Source of the DNA: Aliihoeflea sp023389195
GTDB lineage: Bacteria; Pseudomonadota; Alphaproteobacteria; Rhizobiales; Rhizobiaceae
Direction: 5' to 3'
NCBI GenBank assembly: GCA_023389195.1
Contig: JAEWET010000052.1
Location: 1-64,000 of the forward strand
Length of the DNA: 64,000 nt
The notes under the pieces are model-generated. The model made no database searches and was not told the origin of the DNA. It saw only the letters and a list, made by a program, of their open reading frames with translations. Below, piece after piece: positions 32,835 through 42,738 of this stretch. Position numbers and translations under genes: made by a program. The stretch's first letter is position 1. Each line of letters starts with the position of its first letter.

Positions 32835-35354
32835 TCACCCATCGGCACGCAAAGCCGCATTTTCCGCATCGAACGGGCTTTCGGCGATCACCGTCGCCTT
32901 GTGCGGCTTGCCGAGGATCTGGATTTCCAGCTCAGTCCCCTCGGCCGCAAATTCCGGCTTCACCATCGCCAGCGCGATGCTCTTGCCGACACGCCAGCCA
33001 TAACCCCCATGGGTCGCGCGGCCGACGAGCGCACCGTCCTTGTGGATCGCCTCGTTGCCGCGCGCGTCGCTGTCCGTCACGCCATGCACTTCGAGCGTCA
33101 AGAAGTTCCAGTTCGACCCGGTCTCCTTCAGCTTCAACAGCGCGTCGCGGCCGATGAAGTCGCCCTTGTCGGGATGGACGAACCGGTCGAGCCCGCTTTC
33201 CCAGGCCGAATATTCGATCGAAAGCTCGCGTGGGATCAGGCGATAGCTCTTCTCGATCGCCATCGCCGTCATCGCGCGGATGCCGAACGGCTTGATCCCG
33301 AACTCGGCGCCCGCTTCCATCAGCGCGTCGAAGATCGCGTTCTGCTGCTCGATCGGATGGTGCAGTTCCCAGCCGAGTTCGCCGACGAAGTTGACGCGCA
33401 GCGCATGGGCGGTCGCCGTCCCGACGGCTATCTCCTTGCCCGACAGCCAGGGGAAGTCCGCGTTCTTCAGACTGGTGCGGGTGAGCTTCTTCAGGACATC
33501 GCGGCTCTTCGGGCCGGCCAGCACGAGAACGCCGTACATCTGCGTGATCGGCTGGAGGACGACCGAACCGTCGGTCGGCGCGAGCTTGGCCAAGACGTCG
33601 TGGTCATGCGCCTCGTAAGCACCGGCCGAGACGAGGTAGAACCGCCCCGGCTTCCATTCATAGACCGTGAACTCGCTCTTCACGCCGCCGGTCTTCGTCA
33701 AAAGATGCGTCAGCGCGATGCGCCCGCGCTTCTTCGGGATCTTGTTGGCGAGAATCGATTCCAGCCATGCGCGCGCGCCGGGGCCGGACACTTCCATCTT
33801 GGCGAAGGCCGACATGTCGAGCACACCGACATTCTCATGCACGTTCTTCACTTCCGCGCCGACATGGTCGAAATAGTTCGAGCGGCGGAACGACCAGCGC
33901 TCGACGATGCGTCCGTCTTCCAGCGCCGGCGCATGGTTGTGGTTCGTCAGCACGTCCGCGCCGACACCAAGCTCTTCCGCCGGCACTTCGTAGCCTTCGG
34001 GCGCAAACCAGTTGGCGCGCTCCCAGCCATAGACCGACCCGAACACCGCGCCCATCTCTTTCAGCCGCGAATAGACCGGCGTGGTCTTCAAGGGGCGCGC
34101 GGCGGCGCGTTCCTCATCGGGATAGTGCATGGTGAAGACGTTGGCGTAGGCTTCCTCATTCTTGGCCTTGAGGTAGCCCTCCGTCGCATAGGGGCCGAAG
34201 CGACGCGGGTCGACGCCCATCATGTCGATGGTCGGCTCGCCGTCGACGATCCATTCGGCCAACTGCCAGCCGGCACCACCTGCCGCCGTCACGCCGAAGG
34301 AATGGCCCTCGTTCAGCCAGAAATTCTTCAGCCCCGGCGCCGGCCCGATGATCGGCGAGCCGTCCGGCGTATAGGCGATGGCGCCGTTATAGACCTTTTT
34401 GATGCCGACTTCGCCAAACGCCGGCACGCGCGCGATCGCCGTCTCGATATGCGGCATCAGCCGCTCGAGTTCTTCCTGGAAAAGTTCGTATTCCGACTCG
34501 TCAGAAGGTCCGTCGACATAGCAGACCGGCGCGCCATGCTCATAAGGTCCGAGCAGCAGCCCGCCATTTTCCTCACGCATGTACCATGACGAATCGCTCT
34601 CGCGCAGTACGCCCATCTCCGGCAGGCCTTGCTTCTTGCGCTCGACGATGGCCGGATGCGGCTCGGTGACGATGTACTGGTGCTCGACAGGGATGACCGG
34701 CACGTTGAGCCCGACCATTTCGCCGGTCTTGCGCGCGAAATTGCCGGTGGCCGAAACGATGTGCTCCGCCTCGATGTCGCCCTTGTCCGTCTTCACCAGC
34801 CACTTGCCGCCGGCGGTCTGCTCGATCGCGGTCACGGTCGTATTGCGATAGATCGTGGCGCCGCGGTCGCGCGCGCCCTTTGCCAGCGCTTGCGTCAAAT
34901 CTGCCGGCTGGATGTAGCCGTCGTCGGGATGCTGGATGCCGCCCAGAAGACCGTCCGTCTCGCACAGCGGCCAGATCTCCTTGATCTGCTCGGGGGTCAG
35001 GATATTGACCGGGATGCCCAGCGTCTCGGCGACGCCTGCATAATACATGTATTCGTCCCAGCGGTCCTTGGTGCGGGCAAGGCGGATGTTGGTCACCTGG
35101 CTGAAGCCGACATTCATGCCGGTCTCTTCCTGGAGCTCCTGGTAGAACCTCACCGAATAGCGGTGAATCTGGCCGACCGAATAGCTCATGTTGAAGAGCG
35201 GCAAGAGGCCCGCCGCGTGCCAGGTCGAGCCCGAGGTCAGTTCCTTGCGCTCGATCAGAACGACGTCCGACCAGCCCTTCTTCGCAAGGTGATAGAGCGT
35301 CGAGACGCCGACCACGCCTCCACCGATGACGACCGCGCGCGCTTTGTCTTTCAT
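32835..35354 (-). CDS. FAD-dependent oxidoreductase/GcvT protein, dimethylglycine dehydrogenase-like (paralogue 1)
   Basis: 839 aa from the ATG at 35354. The N-terminal DAO-type FAD domain has VVIGGGVVGVSTLYHLAKKG and the motif LTSGSTWHAAG, whose His46 corresponds to the covalent-FAD histidine of dimethylglycine dehydrogenases. A middle FAO_M-type region and a C-terminal GcvT folate-binding domain (about 430-835, with YDHVGAEVKNVHENVGVLDM-like and GELGWELHHPIEQQ segments) follow. Expected reaction: oxidative N-demethylation of dimethylglycine to sarcosine, with tetrahydrofolate accepting the C1 unit. It is divergent from soxB by 260 bp. Sarcosine or another N-methyl amino acid is an alternative substrate. 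Confidence 0.88.
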   Translation of the reverse strand: MKDKARAVVIGGGVVGVSTLYHLAKKGWSDVVLIERKELTSGSTWHAAGLLPLFNMSYSVGQIHRYSVRFYQELQEETGMNVGFSQVTNIRLARTKDRWDEYMYYAGVAETLGIPVNILTPEQIKEIWPLCETDGLLGGIQHPDDGYIQPADLTQALAKGARDRGATIYRNTTVTAIEQTAGGKWLVKTDKGDIEAEHIVSATGNFARKTGEMVGLNVPVIPVEHQYIVTEPHPAIVERKKQGLPEMGVLRESDSSWYMREENGGLLLGPYEHGAPVCYVDGPSDESEYELFQEELERLMPHIETAIARVPAFGEVGIKKVYNGAIAYTPDGSPIIGPAPGLKNFWLNEGHSFGVTAAGGAGWQLAEWIVDGEPTIDMMGVDPRRFGPYATEGYLKAKNEEAYANVFTMHYPDEERAAARPLKTTPVYSRLKEMGAVFGSVYGWERANWFAPEGYEVPAEELGVGADVLTNHNHAPALEDGRIVERWSFRRSNYFDHVGAEVKNVHENVGVLDMSAFAKMEVSGPGARAWLESILANKIPKKRGRIALTHLLTKTGGVKSEFTVYEWKPGRFYLVSAGAYEAHDHDVLAKLAPTDGSVVLQPITQMYGVLVLAGPKSRDVLKKLTRTSLKNADFPWLSGKEIAVGTATAHALRVNFVGELGWELHHPIEQQNAIFDALMEAGAEFGIKPFGIRAMTAMAIEKSYRLIPRELSIEYSAWESGLDRFVHPDKGDFIGRDALLKLKETGSNWNFLTLEVHGVTDSDARGNEAIHKDGALVGRATHGGYGWRVGKSIALAMVKPEFAAEGTELEIQILGKPHKATVIAESPFDAENAALRADG

Positions 35355-35614
35355 GTCCCCGGATGCTCCCCGAATAAGAGATTGGCAGCGCAGCTTTCGT
35401 CGTGCGGACTGCATCGAATTTCGCGGACAATAGGATGGCGCGAAAGCCGGTTTCAGGCCTGTTTGCGACATCGCGGAAACGCCCCGCGACGCAGGCGATT
35501 TCGCGTTCGCAAAGGTCGGCATAACGAAAGCCGATGGCGCTTTATTTGCGTTGGCCGGCGGGCGTGATCTATACCGTCCCCCAGTCGCAACGCTTCATTC
35601 GAGCGGGGACCCGC
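35355..35614. promoter_or_regulatory. Divergent promoter region between dehydrogenase and soxBDAG
   Basis: 260-bp gap feeding the dehydrogenase (minus) and the sarcosine oxidase operon (plus). It includes TTTGCGACA at 35462-35470, whose complement TGTCGCAAA also occurs inside the inverted repeat at 20781. Several TCGCG-rich direct motifs lie between 35462 and 35512. Co-control of both sides by one regulator, plausibly the GbdR-like protein, is inferred from context. Confidence 0.4.
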
Positions 35615-36874
35615 ATGGCCGAATACTCGTTCCTTTCCCTCCTGAGGAACGCCCTTTCCGGAAACGAGGACTGGAAGCCGGCCTGGCGCAAGCCTGAGCC
35701 CCGCCCGACCTATGACGTCGTCGTCATCGGCGGCGGCGGGCATGGCCTGTCGACCGCCTACTACCTCGCCAAGGAGCACGGCATCACCAATGTCGCGGTG
35801 CTTGAAAAGGGATATCTCGGCTCCGGCAATGTCGGCCGCAACACCACCATCGTGCGCTCGAACTATCTCCTGCCGGACAATATCCGCTTCTACGAGCATT
35901 CGATGAAGCTGTGGGAAAACCTCTCCCACGATTTGAACTACAACGTCATGTTCTCGCAGCGCGGCGTCCTCAACCTCGCCCACACGCCGGCGCAGATGGA
36001 CGAGCATGCGCGACGCGGCAACGCCATGCGCCACGAGGGCGGTGACGCCGTCCTGCTCGGCCGCGAGGAAGTCGCGCGCATGGTGCCCGGCCTCGACATG
36101 TCGGCCTCCGCGCGCTTCCCGGTTCTGGGCGGTCTGCTGCAGCCGCGCGCCGGCACCGCCCGGCACGACGCGGTCGCTTGGGGGTATGCGCGCGGCGCCG
36201 ACCGCCGCGGCGTCGACATCTTGGAAAACTGCGAGGTCACCGGCTTCCTGCGCGAGGGCGAGCGCGTCGTCGGCGTCACCACCACGCGCGGCGAGATCCG
36301 CGCCAAGAAGGTCGCCGTCGCCGTCGCCGGCTCGACCGGGCGCGTCATGAAACTCGCCGGCATCGACAATTTGCCGATCGAAAGCCACGTCCTCCAGGCC
36401 TTCGTCTCCGAATCGCTCAAACCCCTCATCAACCAGGTCGTCACCTTCGGCGGCGGGCATCTCTATGTCTCGCAGTCCGACAAGGGCGGCCTCGTCTTCG
36501 GCGGCGATCTCGACGGTTACAACACCTACGCCCAGCGCGGAAACCTGCCGTTGGTCGAAGAGGTCATGAGCGAACTCCTCGCCATGTTCCCCAACCTCGC
36601 CCGCGTCCGGCTCCTGCGATCCTGGGGCGGCGTGATGGACATGTCGATGGACGGCTCGCCGATCATCACGCCCGGCCCCCTGCCCGGCATGTTCCTGAAC
36701 TGCGGCTGGTGCTATGGCGGCTTCAAGGCGACGCCCGCCTCCGGCTGGTGCTTCGCGCACACGATCGCCCGCGGCGAGGCCCACCCCTTGAACGCCGCCT
36801 TCACGCTCGACCGCTTTTCCCGCGGCATCCTGATCGACGAAAAAGGCCAGGGCGCCACGCCCAAATGGCATTGA
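35615..36874 (+). CDS. soxB: Sarcosine oxidase beta subunit
   Basis: 419 aa from the ATG at 35615 (MAEYSFLSLLRNALSGNEDW). Catalytic subunit of heterotetrameric sarcosine oxidase, which demethylates sarcosine to glycine. The FAD fold is VVVIGGGGHGLSTAYYLAKE. The motif GTARHDAVAWGYARGADRRG contains the histidine that in this family carries covalent FMN. C-terminal substrate-site segments GGVMDMSMDGSPIIT and GWCYGGFKATPASGW are present. Length is typical. It is first of four tightly packed genes, with soxD starting 10 bp downstream. Confidence 0.97.
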   Translation: MAEYSFLSLLRNALSGNEDWKPAWRKPEPRPTYDVVVIGGGGHGLSTAYYLAKEHGITNVAVLEKGYLGSGNVGRNTTIVRSNYLLPDNIRFYEHSMKLWENLSHDLNYNVMFSQRGVLNLAHTPAQMDEHARRGNAMRHEGGDAVLLGREEVARMVPGLDMSASARFPVLGGLLQPRAGTARHDAVAWGYARGADRRGVDILENCEVTGFLREGERVVGVTTTRGEIRAKKVAVAVAGSTGRVMKLAGIDNLPIESHVLQAFVSESLKPLINQVVTFGGGHLYVSQSDKGGLVFGGDLDGYNTYAQRGNLPLVEEVMSELLAMFPNLARVRLLRSWGGVMDMSMDGSPIITPGPLPGMFLNCGWCYGGFKATPASGWCFAHTIARGEAHPLNAAFTLDRFSRGILIDEKGQGATPKWH

Positions 36875-36884
36875 AAGTGCACCC

Positions 36885-37148
36885 ATGCTGATCGCCTGCC
36901 CCTATTGCGGCCCCCGCGACCTGTCCGAGTTCACCTATCAGGGCGACGCCAACCGCACGCGGCCGAACCCGATGTCGAACGACCAATCGGCGTGGAACGC
37001 CTATGTCTACGAGCGCGTCAACACGGCGGGCGACCACCGCGAATTCTGGCAGCATTCCGGCGGCTGCCGCGCGCATCTGGCCGTCGTCCGCTCCACGCTG
37101 ACGCACGAGATCAAGTCCGTCGCTTTCGCCCGCGAGGCCGCGAAATGA
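36885..37148 (+). CDS. soxD: Sarcosine oxidase delta subunit
   Basis: 87-aa small subunit starting MLIACPYCGPRDLSEFTYQG. A zinc-ribbon-like start (CPYCG) and a distal HSGGCRAHL supply the conserved Cys/His ligands. Middle segment WNAYVYERVNTAGDHREFWQ is typical. It has a structural role in the SoxBDAG tetramer. The stop overlaps the soxA start by four bases (ATGA). Confidence 0.96.
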   Translation: MLIACPYCGPRDLSEFTYQGDANRTRPNPMSNDQSAWNAYVYERVNTAGDHREFWQHSGGCRAHLAVVRSTLTHEIKSVAFAREAAK

Positions 37149-40093
37149 GCCCGCGCCGCGCCCATAATGGCGGCCGCATCGACCGGTCGACGACGCTGCG
37201 CTTCACCTTCGACGGCACGGCGATGACCGGCCATGCCGGCGACACGCTCGCCTCCGCACTTCTGGCAAACGGCATCTCGGTCGTCGGTCGGTCGTTCAAA
37301 TATCACCGCCCGCGCGGCGTCTTTTCCGCCGGCATCGAAGAGCCGAACGCGCTCGTCACGGTGATCAAGGGCAAGCTGCGCGAACCCAACATCGCCGCTA
37401 CGCAGATCGAGCTCTATGACGGCCTCGCCGTCGAAAGCCAGAACCGCTTCCCATCGCTCAGCCTCGACATCGGCGCGCTCAATGGCCTTGCCGGCAACCT
37501 CTTCGCCGCCGGCTTCTACTACAAGACCTTCATGGGCCCGGTCGCCGGCCCCTTGAAAGGCACGCGCTTCTGGATGTTCTGCGAGCATTTCATCCGCCGC
37601 GCCGCCGGCCTCGGCCGCGCCGGCCATGAGTCCGACACCGACCGCTACGAGAAGATGTACGGCTTTTGCGACGTGCTCGTCGTCGGCTCCGGCCCCGCCG
37701 GGCTGACGGCCGCGAGGCGCGCCGCGGCCGAAGGCAAGCGCGTCTTCCTCGCCGAGCAGGAGCCCGAATTCGGCGGCACGCTGCGCTGGAGATCCGCCGC
37801 CATCGACGGCCGCCCCGCTACCGACTGGGTCGCCGCCACGCTGGCCGAACTCGCCTCCCTGCCCAACGTCACCCTCCTGCCCCGCACCACCGTCTGGGGC
37901 TATTACGACGATAACGCCCTCGGCGCGCTCGAACGCGTCACCGACCACAAATCGACACCCGCCATTGGCGAGCCGCGCCAGCGCCATTGGACTATCCGTG
38001 CCAAGGACGTCGTCCTCGCCACCGGAGCCTTCGAGCGCCCGATCGTGTTCCCCGGCAACGACCGGCCCGGCGTCATGCTCGCCGCCGCCGCCGCGCGCTA
38101 CGCCACCGAATACGGCGTCCTGCCGGGCGAGCGCATCGCGATCTTCGCCAACAACGATTCCGCCTACGAGGCCGCGCTCGCGCTCAAAGATGCCGGTGCC
38201 GAGATCGCCGCCATCATCGACGTGCGCGCCGGCGTCTCCGTTGCCGCGCGCGAACTCGCCCGCGAGGCCGGCGGCGAACTCCTGCTCGGCTATGCCGTCA
38301 CCAACACCTCCGGCGCGCGCCGCCTGCGCGAGATCGAGGTGCAGCCCTTTGCGGATGGAACGGTCCGGGAGGGCGGCACCCGTGCCTTCGCCGTCGATTG
38401 CCTCGCCGTCTCCGGCGGCTGGTCCCCGGCGATCCATCTCGCCAGCCAGGCCGGCCACGCACCGCAATGGGACGAGGCCCTGCAAGCCTTCCTGCCGCCC
38501 GCGCCCACCCAGCCATGGACTGGCGCCGGCGCCTTCACCGGCGCATTCTCGACGGCGTCCGCGATCGGCGACGACGTCGCCGTCAACGAGCCCGAAATCG
38601 AGTACGAACCCGCGCCGGTTTTCGAAATCCGTCCCTCGGGCAAGAAGTCGGCCAAGGCCTTCGTCGACCTCCAGCACGACGTCACGGCCTCCGACATTCG
38701 CCTCGCACACCGCGAAGGCTTCCAGTCCGTCGAGCATCTGAAGCGCTACACCACGCTCGGCATGGCAACCGACCAGGGCAAGTCCTCCAACGTTCCCGGC
38801 CTCGCGATCATGGCCGCCGCACGCGGCTTGCCGATCCCGGAAGTCGGCACAACCCGCTTCCGCCCGCCCTTCTCCGCTGTCTCTCTCGGCGCGCTCGCCG
38901 CCGACCGGCACGGCCATTTCAAGCCCGAACGGCTCACCCCGATGCACGACTGGCACGTCGCGCGCGGCGCACGCATGTATGCCGCCGGCCTCTGGTATCG
39001 CCCGATGATCTACGGCACCGGCGGCGAAACGGTCGAGCAGGCCTATGTCCGCGAGGCCAAGGCCGTGCGCGAGACTGTCGGCATCGTCGACGTCTCGACG
39101 CTCGGCAAGATCGCCATCCAGGGGCCGGACGCCGCCGAACTTCTCGACCGCGTCTACACCAACCTGTTCTCCACGCTCCCCGTCGACAAGGCGCGCTACG
39201 GCCTGATGCTGCGCGAGGAAGGCATCGCCTTCGACGACGGCACGACATGGCGGCTCGGCGAGCACGATTTCCTGATGACGACGACCACGGCCAATGCCGG
39301 CAAGGTCATGCAGCATCTGGAATATTACCTCGACTGCGTCTGGCCGGATCTGCGCGTCCACGTCACCTCGGTCACCGACGAATGGGCGGGTGCGGCGGTC
39401 GCCGGCCCGAATGCGCGGCATGTGCTCGAAGCCTGCGTCGAGGGAACCGCCGTCGACAATGACGCGCTCCCCTTCATGGGCATCGTCCGAGGCGAGATCG
39501 ACGGCGCGCCGGTCATGATCTGCCGCCTCTCCTTTTCCGGCGAACTCGCCTACGAAGTCTATAGCGGCGCCGGCCACGGCCAGCACGTCTGGGACGCTCT
39601 GATGAATGCCGGCCAAACCTTCGACATCGTCCCCTACGGTCTCGAGGCGCTCGGCACGCTGCGCATCGAAAAGGGCCATGTCACCGGTGCGGAGATCGAC
39701 GGGCGCACGAGCCCGCGCGATCTCTACCTCGACTGGATGCTGTCGAAGAAGAAGCCCTATATCGGCTCGGCCATGGTCGACCGCGAAGGCCTCGTCGCGA
39801 CCGATCGGGTTAAGCTCGTCGGCATCGTCGCCCTCGACGACCGACCGCTCCAGGGCGGCGCGCACATCGTCGAACGCCTCGGCGAAGAGCCGCGCGGCTC
39901 GATAGGCCACATCACCGGCTTTTGTTTCTCGCCCGCGCTCGGCAAATATATTGCGCTCGCCCTCGTCAGGGGCGGCAAGGCCCGCCATGGCCAGCGCGCC
40001 TTCGTCTCGGACCCGGTGCGCAACCGCTACGGCCCGGTCGAAATCGTCAGCCACCACTTCTTCGATCCCGAAGGGAGCCGCATGCATGGTTGA
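37145..40093 (+). CDS. soxA: Sarcosine oxidase alpha subunit
   Basis: 982 aa from the ATG at 37145 (MSPRRAHNGGRIDRSTTLRF). Domains: an N-terminal ferredoxin-like fold without cluster cysteines (about 15-100, SFKYHRPRGVFSAGIEEPNA), a FAD/NAD-type dinucleotide domain (about 175 onwards, VLVVGSGPAGLTAARRAAAE), and a C-terminal GcvT-like tetrahydrofolate domain (about 600-980, GIVDVSTLGKIAIQGPDAAE and SFSGELAYEVYSGAGHGQ). The subunit channels the released methylene to folate, giving 5,10-methylene-THF. It overlaps soxD and soxG. Confidence 0.97.
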   Translation: MSPRRAHNGGRIDRSTTLRFTFDGTAMTGHAGDTLASALLANGISVVGRSFKYHRPRGVFSAGIEEPNALVTVIKGKLREPNIAATQIELYDGLAVESQNRFPSLSLDIGALNGLAGNLFAAGFYYKTFMGPVAGPLKGTRFWMFCEHFIRRAAGLGRAGHESDTDRYEKMYGFCDVLVVGSGPAGLTAARRAAAEGKRVFLAEQEPEFGGTLRWRSAAIDGRPATDWVAATLAELASLPNVTLLPRTTVWGYYDDNALGALERVTDHKSTPAIGEPRQRHWTIRAKDVVLATGAFERPIVFPGNDRPGVMLAAAAARYATEYGVLPGERIAIFANNDSAYEAALALKDAGAEIAAIIDVRAGVSVAARELAREAGGELLLGYAVTNTSGARRLREIEVQPFADGTVREGGTRAFAVDCLAVSGGWSPAIHLASQAGHAPQWDEALQAFLPPAPTQPWTGAGAFTGAFSTASAIGDDVAVNEPEIEYEPAPVFEIRPSGKKSAKAFVDLQHDVTASDIRLAHREGFQSVEHLKRYTTLGMATDQGKSSNVPGLAIMAAARGLPIPEVGTTRFRPPFSAVSLGALAADRHGHFKPERLTPMHDWHVARGARMYAAGLWYRPMIYGTGGETVEQAYVREAKAVRETVGIVDVSTLGKIAIQGPDAAELLDRVYTNLFSTLPVDKARYGLMLREEGIAFDDGTTWRLGEHDFLMTTTTANAGKVMQHLEYYLDCVWPDLRVHVTSVTDEWAGAAVAGPNARHVLEACVEGTAVDNDALPFMGIVRGEIDGAPVMICRLSFSGELAYEVYSGAGHGQHVWDALMNAGQTFDIVPYGLEALGTLRIEKGHVTGAEIDGRTSPRDLYLDWMLSKKKPYIGSAMVDREGLVATDRVKLVGIVALDDRPLQGGAHIVERLGEEPRGSIGHITGFCFSPALGKYIALALVRGGKARHGQRAFVSDPVRNRYGPVEIVSHHFFDPEGSRMHG

Positions 40094-40673
40094 GATCGTC
40101 TCCCCGCTCGAACCGGCCTATCGCCGCGGCGCGCACGGCAATCGCGACGGCGGTTCTCGCATCACCCTGTCCGAAACCCAGCCCGGCTCCATCGTCCAGC
40201 TCGCCGCATGGCCGGGCCAGGACGACGCCATGCGCGCTGTCATCAAGACCGTCACCGGTCTTGGCCTCGACGCGGCACCGGGTGCCGGCACCGTCGACGA
40301 AAGCAGCGCCGCCTTCGGCTTCGCCCCCGGCCGTTGGCTCGTCGTCGATCAGGCCGAAGGCGTCGGTCAAACGTTTCGCGAGAAGGTCAGTGCCGATCTC
40401 GGCACGGTCTGCGACCTCTCCCACGGCCGCACCGCCATCGCCGTCGAGGGCGAGAAGGCGGAACGCCTCCTGTCGAAGTTCTATGCGCTCAATTTCTCGC
40501 TCGCCGCGTTTCCAGTCGCGTCGGCGAAATCCGCCGCGCATCACGACGTCTTCACGCTCGTCCAGCGAACCGGCGCAGACCGCTTCGACCTCTACGTCTA
40601 CCGCTCCTTCGCCCGCTCCTTCTGGCACCTCCTCTGCGCCAGCGCGGAAGAGTTCGGCTATACGGTGGAGTGA
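40086..40673 (+). CDS. soxG: Sarcosine oxidase gamma subunit
   Basis: 195 aa from the ATG at 40086 (MVEIVSPLEPAYRRGAHGNR), overlapping the soxA end by 8 bases. The small subunit has a GcvT/SoxG-like fold, with the segment CDLSHGRTAIAVEGEKAERL and the C-terminal VYRSFARSFWHLLCASAEEF typical of SoxG. It completes the tetramer. No gene follows closely; the alpha/beta hydrolase starts 109 bp later. Confidence 0.95.
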   Translation: MVEIVSPLEPAYRRGAHGNRDGGSRITLSETQPGSIVQLAAWPGQDDAMRAVIKTVTGLGLDAAPGAGTVDESSAAFGFAPGRWLVVDQAEGVGQTFREKVSADLGTVCDLSHGRTAIAVEGEKAERLLSKFYALNFSLAAFPVASAKSAAHHDVFTLVQRTGADRFDLYVYRSFARSFWHLLCASAEEFGYTVE

Positions 40674-40782
40674 CCTGTTCCCGCATCGCTGAGCATGGCG
40701 ATCAACTTTTCCTGACAATAGGCTCACGGAACATCGCTGCATCCGTTCGGTTCGCCTCCTGAACCAACGGAGAAAATCTTCC

Positions 40783-41604
40783 ATGCCTTTCATCAAGACC
40801 GCCGACGACACCCAGATATTCTACAATGAATGGGGCAGCGGCAAACCCGTCATTCTCATCCATGGCTGGCCGCTCGACGGCGACATGTGGGAATACAATG
40901 CCCGCGTCCTCGCCGATGCCGGCCTGCGCGTCATCTCCTATGACCGCCGCGGCTTCGGTCGGTCGAGCCAGCCCTGGTCGGGCTACGACTACAACACGAT
41001 GGCCGGCGACCTGAATTCCATCATTGACGAGTTGGATTTGCGCGACGTCTCGCTCGTCGGCTTCTCGATGGGCGGCGGCGAAGTCGCCCGCCATATCGGC
41101 CGATACGGCACCGATCGCATATCCAAGGCCGTCCTCGTCTCCGCCGTCACGCCGTTCCTGCTCAAGACCGGCGACAATCCCGACGGTGTCGACAAAAGCG
41201 TGTTCGACGAGATGGTCGATGGCCTCAAGGCGGACCGCCCGCATTTCCTCGCCGATTTCGGCAAGAAGTTCTACGGCGCCGGAATGCTCAATTTCGACAT
41301 TTCGAACGAACTCCTCGCCTGGACGAGCCAGGTCGCGATGCTCGCCTCGCCCAAGGCCACGCTTGACTGCGTCCGCGCCTTTTCCGAAACCGACTTCCGC
41401 GAGGACCTGCGCAAATTCTCGGTCCCGACCCTCGTCATCCATGGCGACAACGACCAGACGGTGCCGATCGACGTCTCGGCAAACCGGGTGCGGGAATTCC
41501 TGCCAAGTGCCGAACTCAAAGTCTACGACGGCGCGCCCCACGGCCTCTACTTCACCGACAAGGACAAGCTCAATCAGGATCTGATCGATTTCATCGGCAG
41601 GTAG
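40783..41604 (+). CDS. Alpha/beta hydrolase, non-haem chloroperoxidase/arylesterase type
   Basis: 273-aa cytoplasmic hydrolase starting MPFIKTADDTQIFYNEWGSG. The catalytic triad is visible: nucleophile Ser95 in GFSMGG, the acid in HGDNDQTVPIDV, and the histidine in DGAPHGLYFT. The oxyanion-site loop HGWPLDGDMW is characteristic of the cofactor-free haloperoxidase/esterase branch. Physiological substrate unknown. It stands alone after soxG; a link to methylamine metabolism is not evident. Confidence 0.92.
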   Translation: MPFIKTADDTQIFYNEWGSGKPVILIHGWPLDGDMWEYNARVLADAGLRVISYDRRGFGRSSQPWSGYDYNTMAGDLNSIIDELDLRDVSLVGFSMGGGEVARHIGRYGTDRISKAVLVSAVTPFLLKTGDNPDGVDKSVFDEMVDGLKADRPHFLADFGKKFYGAGMLNFDISNELLAWTSQVAMLASPKATLDCVRAFSETDFREDLRKFSVPTLVIHGDNDQTVPIDVSANRVREFLPSAELKVYDGAPHGLYFTDKDKLNQDLIDFIGR

Positions 41605-41669
41605 GGCACCGAACTCGCGGCCATTCGCCGAAGTTTGAGAAGCGTGAAGCACTCAAGTTCCCGGTGGAG

Positions 41670-41811
41670 ACCCCCACCCTTTATCCCTCCCCACAAGGGG
41701 GAGGGAATTCGTCAGCGTGCTGTCCAACCTTCAATGCAGCGCCCAGCTTGGGCTTAAGCACCGCGCTCAAGCCTCCCTCCCCCTTGTGGGGAGGGATAAA
41801 GGGTGGGGGTC
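41670..41811. repeat. Palindromic intergenic element, family A copy 3
   Basis: Arms identical in core to the copies at 18023 and 28461 (ACCCCCACCCTTTATCCCTC and its complement at the right end), with an unrelated loop of about 60 bp. It lies in the convergent gap between the hydrolase (plus) and the nitroreductase (minus). Confidence 0.93.
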
Positions 41812-41853
41812 ACTTCATAAAGGCTCGTCCGAAGGACTCCACTCCCCCCACCC

Positions 41854-42564
41854 TCACTTCACAAACGAAACGAACTCCTCCAACGGCGCCCGCTCCGACC
41901 GAAGCGTATTTTCCGGTTTCGTTTCATCCTCGAACCCCAGCGCCATGCCGCAGACGATGATTTCCTCATCGGGAATGTCGAGCACCGGCCGGATCTGCCG
42001 GTGATACGGCGCGAACGCGGCCTGCGGGCAGGTGTGGAGGCCCCGGCCCCGCGCCGCGATCATGATCGATTGCAGGAACATGCCGTGGTCTATCCACGAG
42101 CCCATGTTCAGCCGCCTGTCGATCGTGAAGATCATGCCGACCGGCGCATCGAAGAAGGAGAAGTTGCGGTCGTGCTGCGCCCGCATCCGCTCGACCTCGC
42201 GCTTGCCGATGCCCAGCAGGCTGTAGAGCGCGAAGCCAACCGCGCGCCGGCGCGTCAGGTAGGGTTCGAAGAACTGGTCGGGATAATATTTGTATTCGTC
42301 CCAGGCGATCTTCTCGGCGCGGATGCCTGAATCGAGAATCGCGTCGGTCACCGCCTGCTTCTTCTGGCCGGTGACGACATAGACTTTCCAAGGCTGCATG
42401 TTGGTGCCGGAAGGCGCGCGCGCAGCGATTTCAAGAATATCGCGGACGGTCGCCTCGTCCACCGGCGTCGGCAGAAAGGCGCGCACCGATTTCCGCGAAT
42501 TGATCGCCTCGTCGACGATTGCGGATTCATCGATGATGGAAGTCTTGTTGTCCGGAGCCAACAT
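41854..42564 (-). CDS. Nitroreductase family protein
   Basis: 236 aa from the ATG at 42564 (MLAPDNKTSIIDESAIVDEA), with AAGGAA about 7 bases upstream; the longer open frame upstream is not family-like. It is an FMN-dependent NAD(P)H oxidoreductase: the FMN phosphate site is SRKSVRAFLPTPVDEATV, and the segment ARAPSGTNMQPWKVYVV is diagnostic. C-terminal GMALGFEDETKPENTLRSER matches the nitrobenzoate-reductase-like subgroup. Substrate unknown. It is divergent from the second dehydrogenase paralogue. Confidence 0.93.
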   Translation of the reverse strand: MLAPDNKTSIIDESAIVDEAINSRKSVRAFLPTPVDEATVRDILEIAARAPSGTNMQPWKVYVVTGQKKQAVTDAILDSGIRAEKIAWDEYKYYPDQFFEPYLTRRRAVGFALYSLLGIGKREVERMRAQHDRNFSFFDAPVGMIFTIDRRLNMGSWIDHGMFLQSIMIAARGRGLHTCPQAAFAPYHRQIRPVLDIPDEEIIVCGMALGFEDETKPENTLRSERAPLEEFVSFVK

Positions 42565-42738
42565 CCGAAATTCCTTGCGTTGCGGGGCGCGACTCAACCC
42601 GAGGCGCCCGGTTCGCCGGGGCAGCGTGCCCCGCATAGGCCATGCCATGCCAGTGCGCAAATCCTTTGAGCCAGCATCGCGAAAGCTGTTGCCTTTTCCA
42701 CCGCCCCTTGCACCCTTCCGGCAAAAAAGGGGAAATCG

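Noticed and set aside
37007..40087. 1026-codon open frame antisense to soxA
   Set aside because: The plus strand encodes SoxA with all expected domains. The antisense product is low-complexity and has no family features, as expected for codon bias in high-GC DNA.
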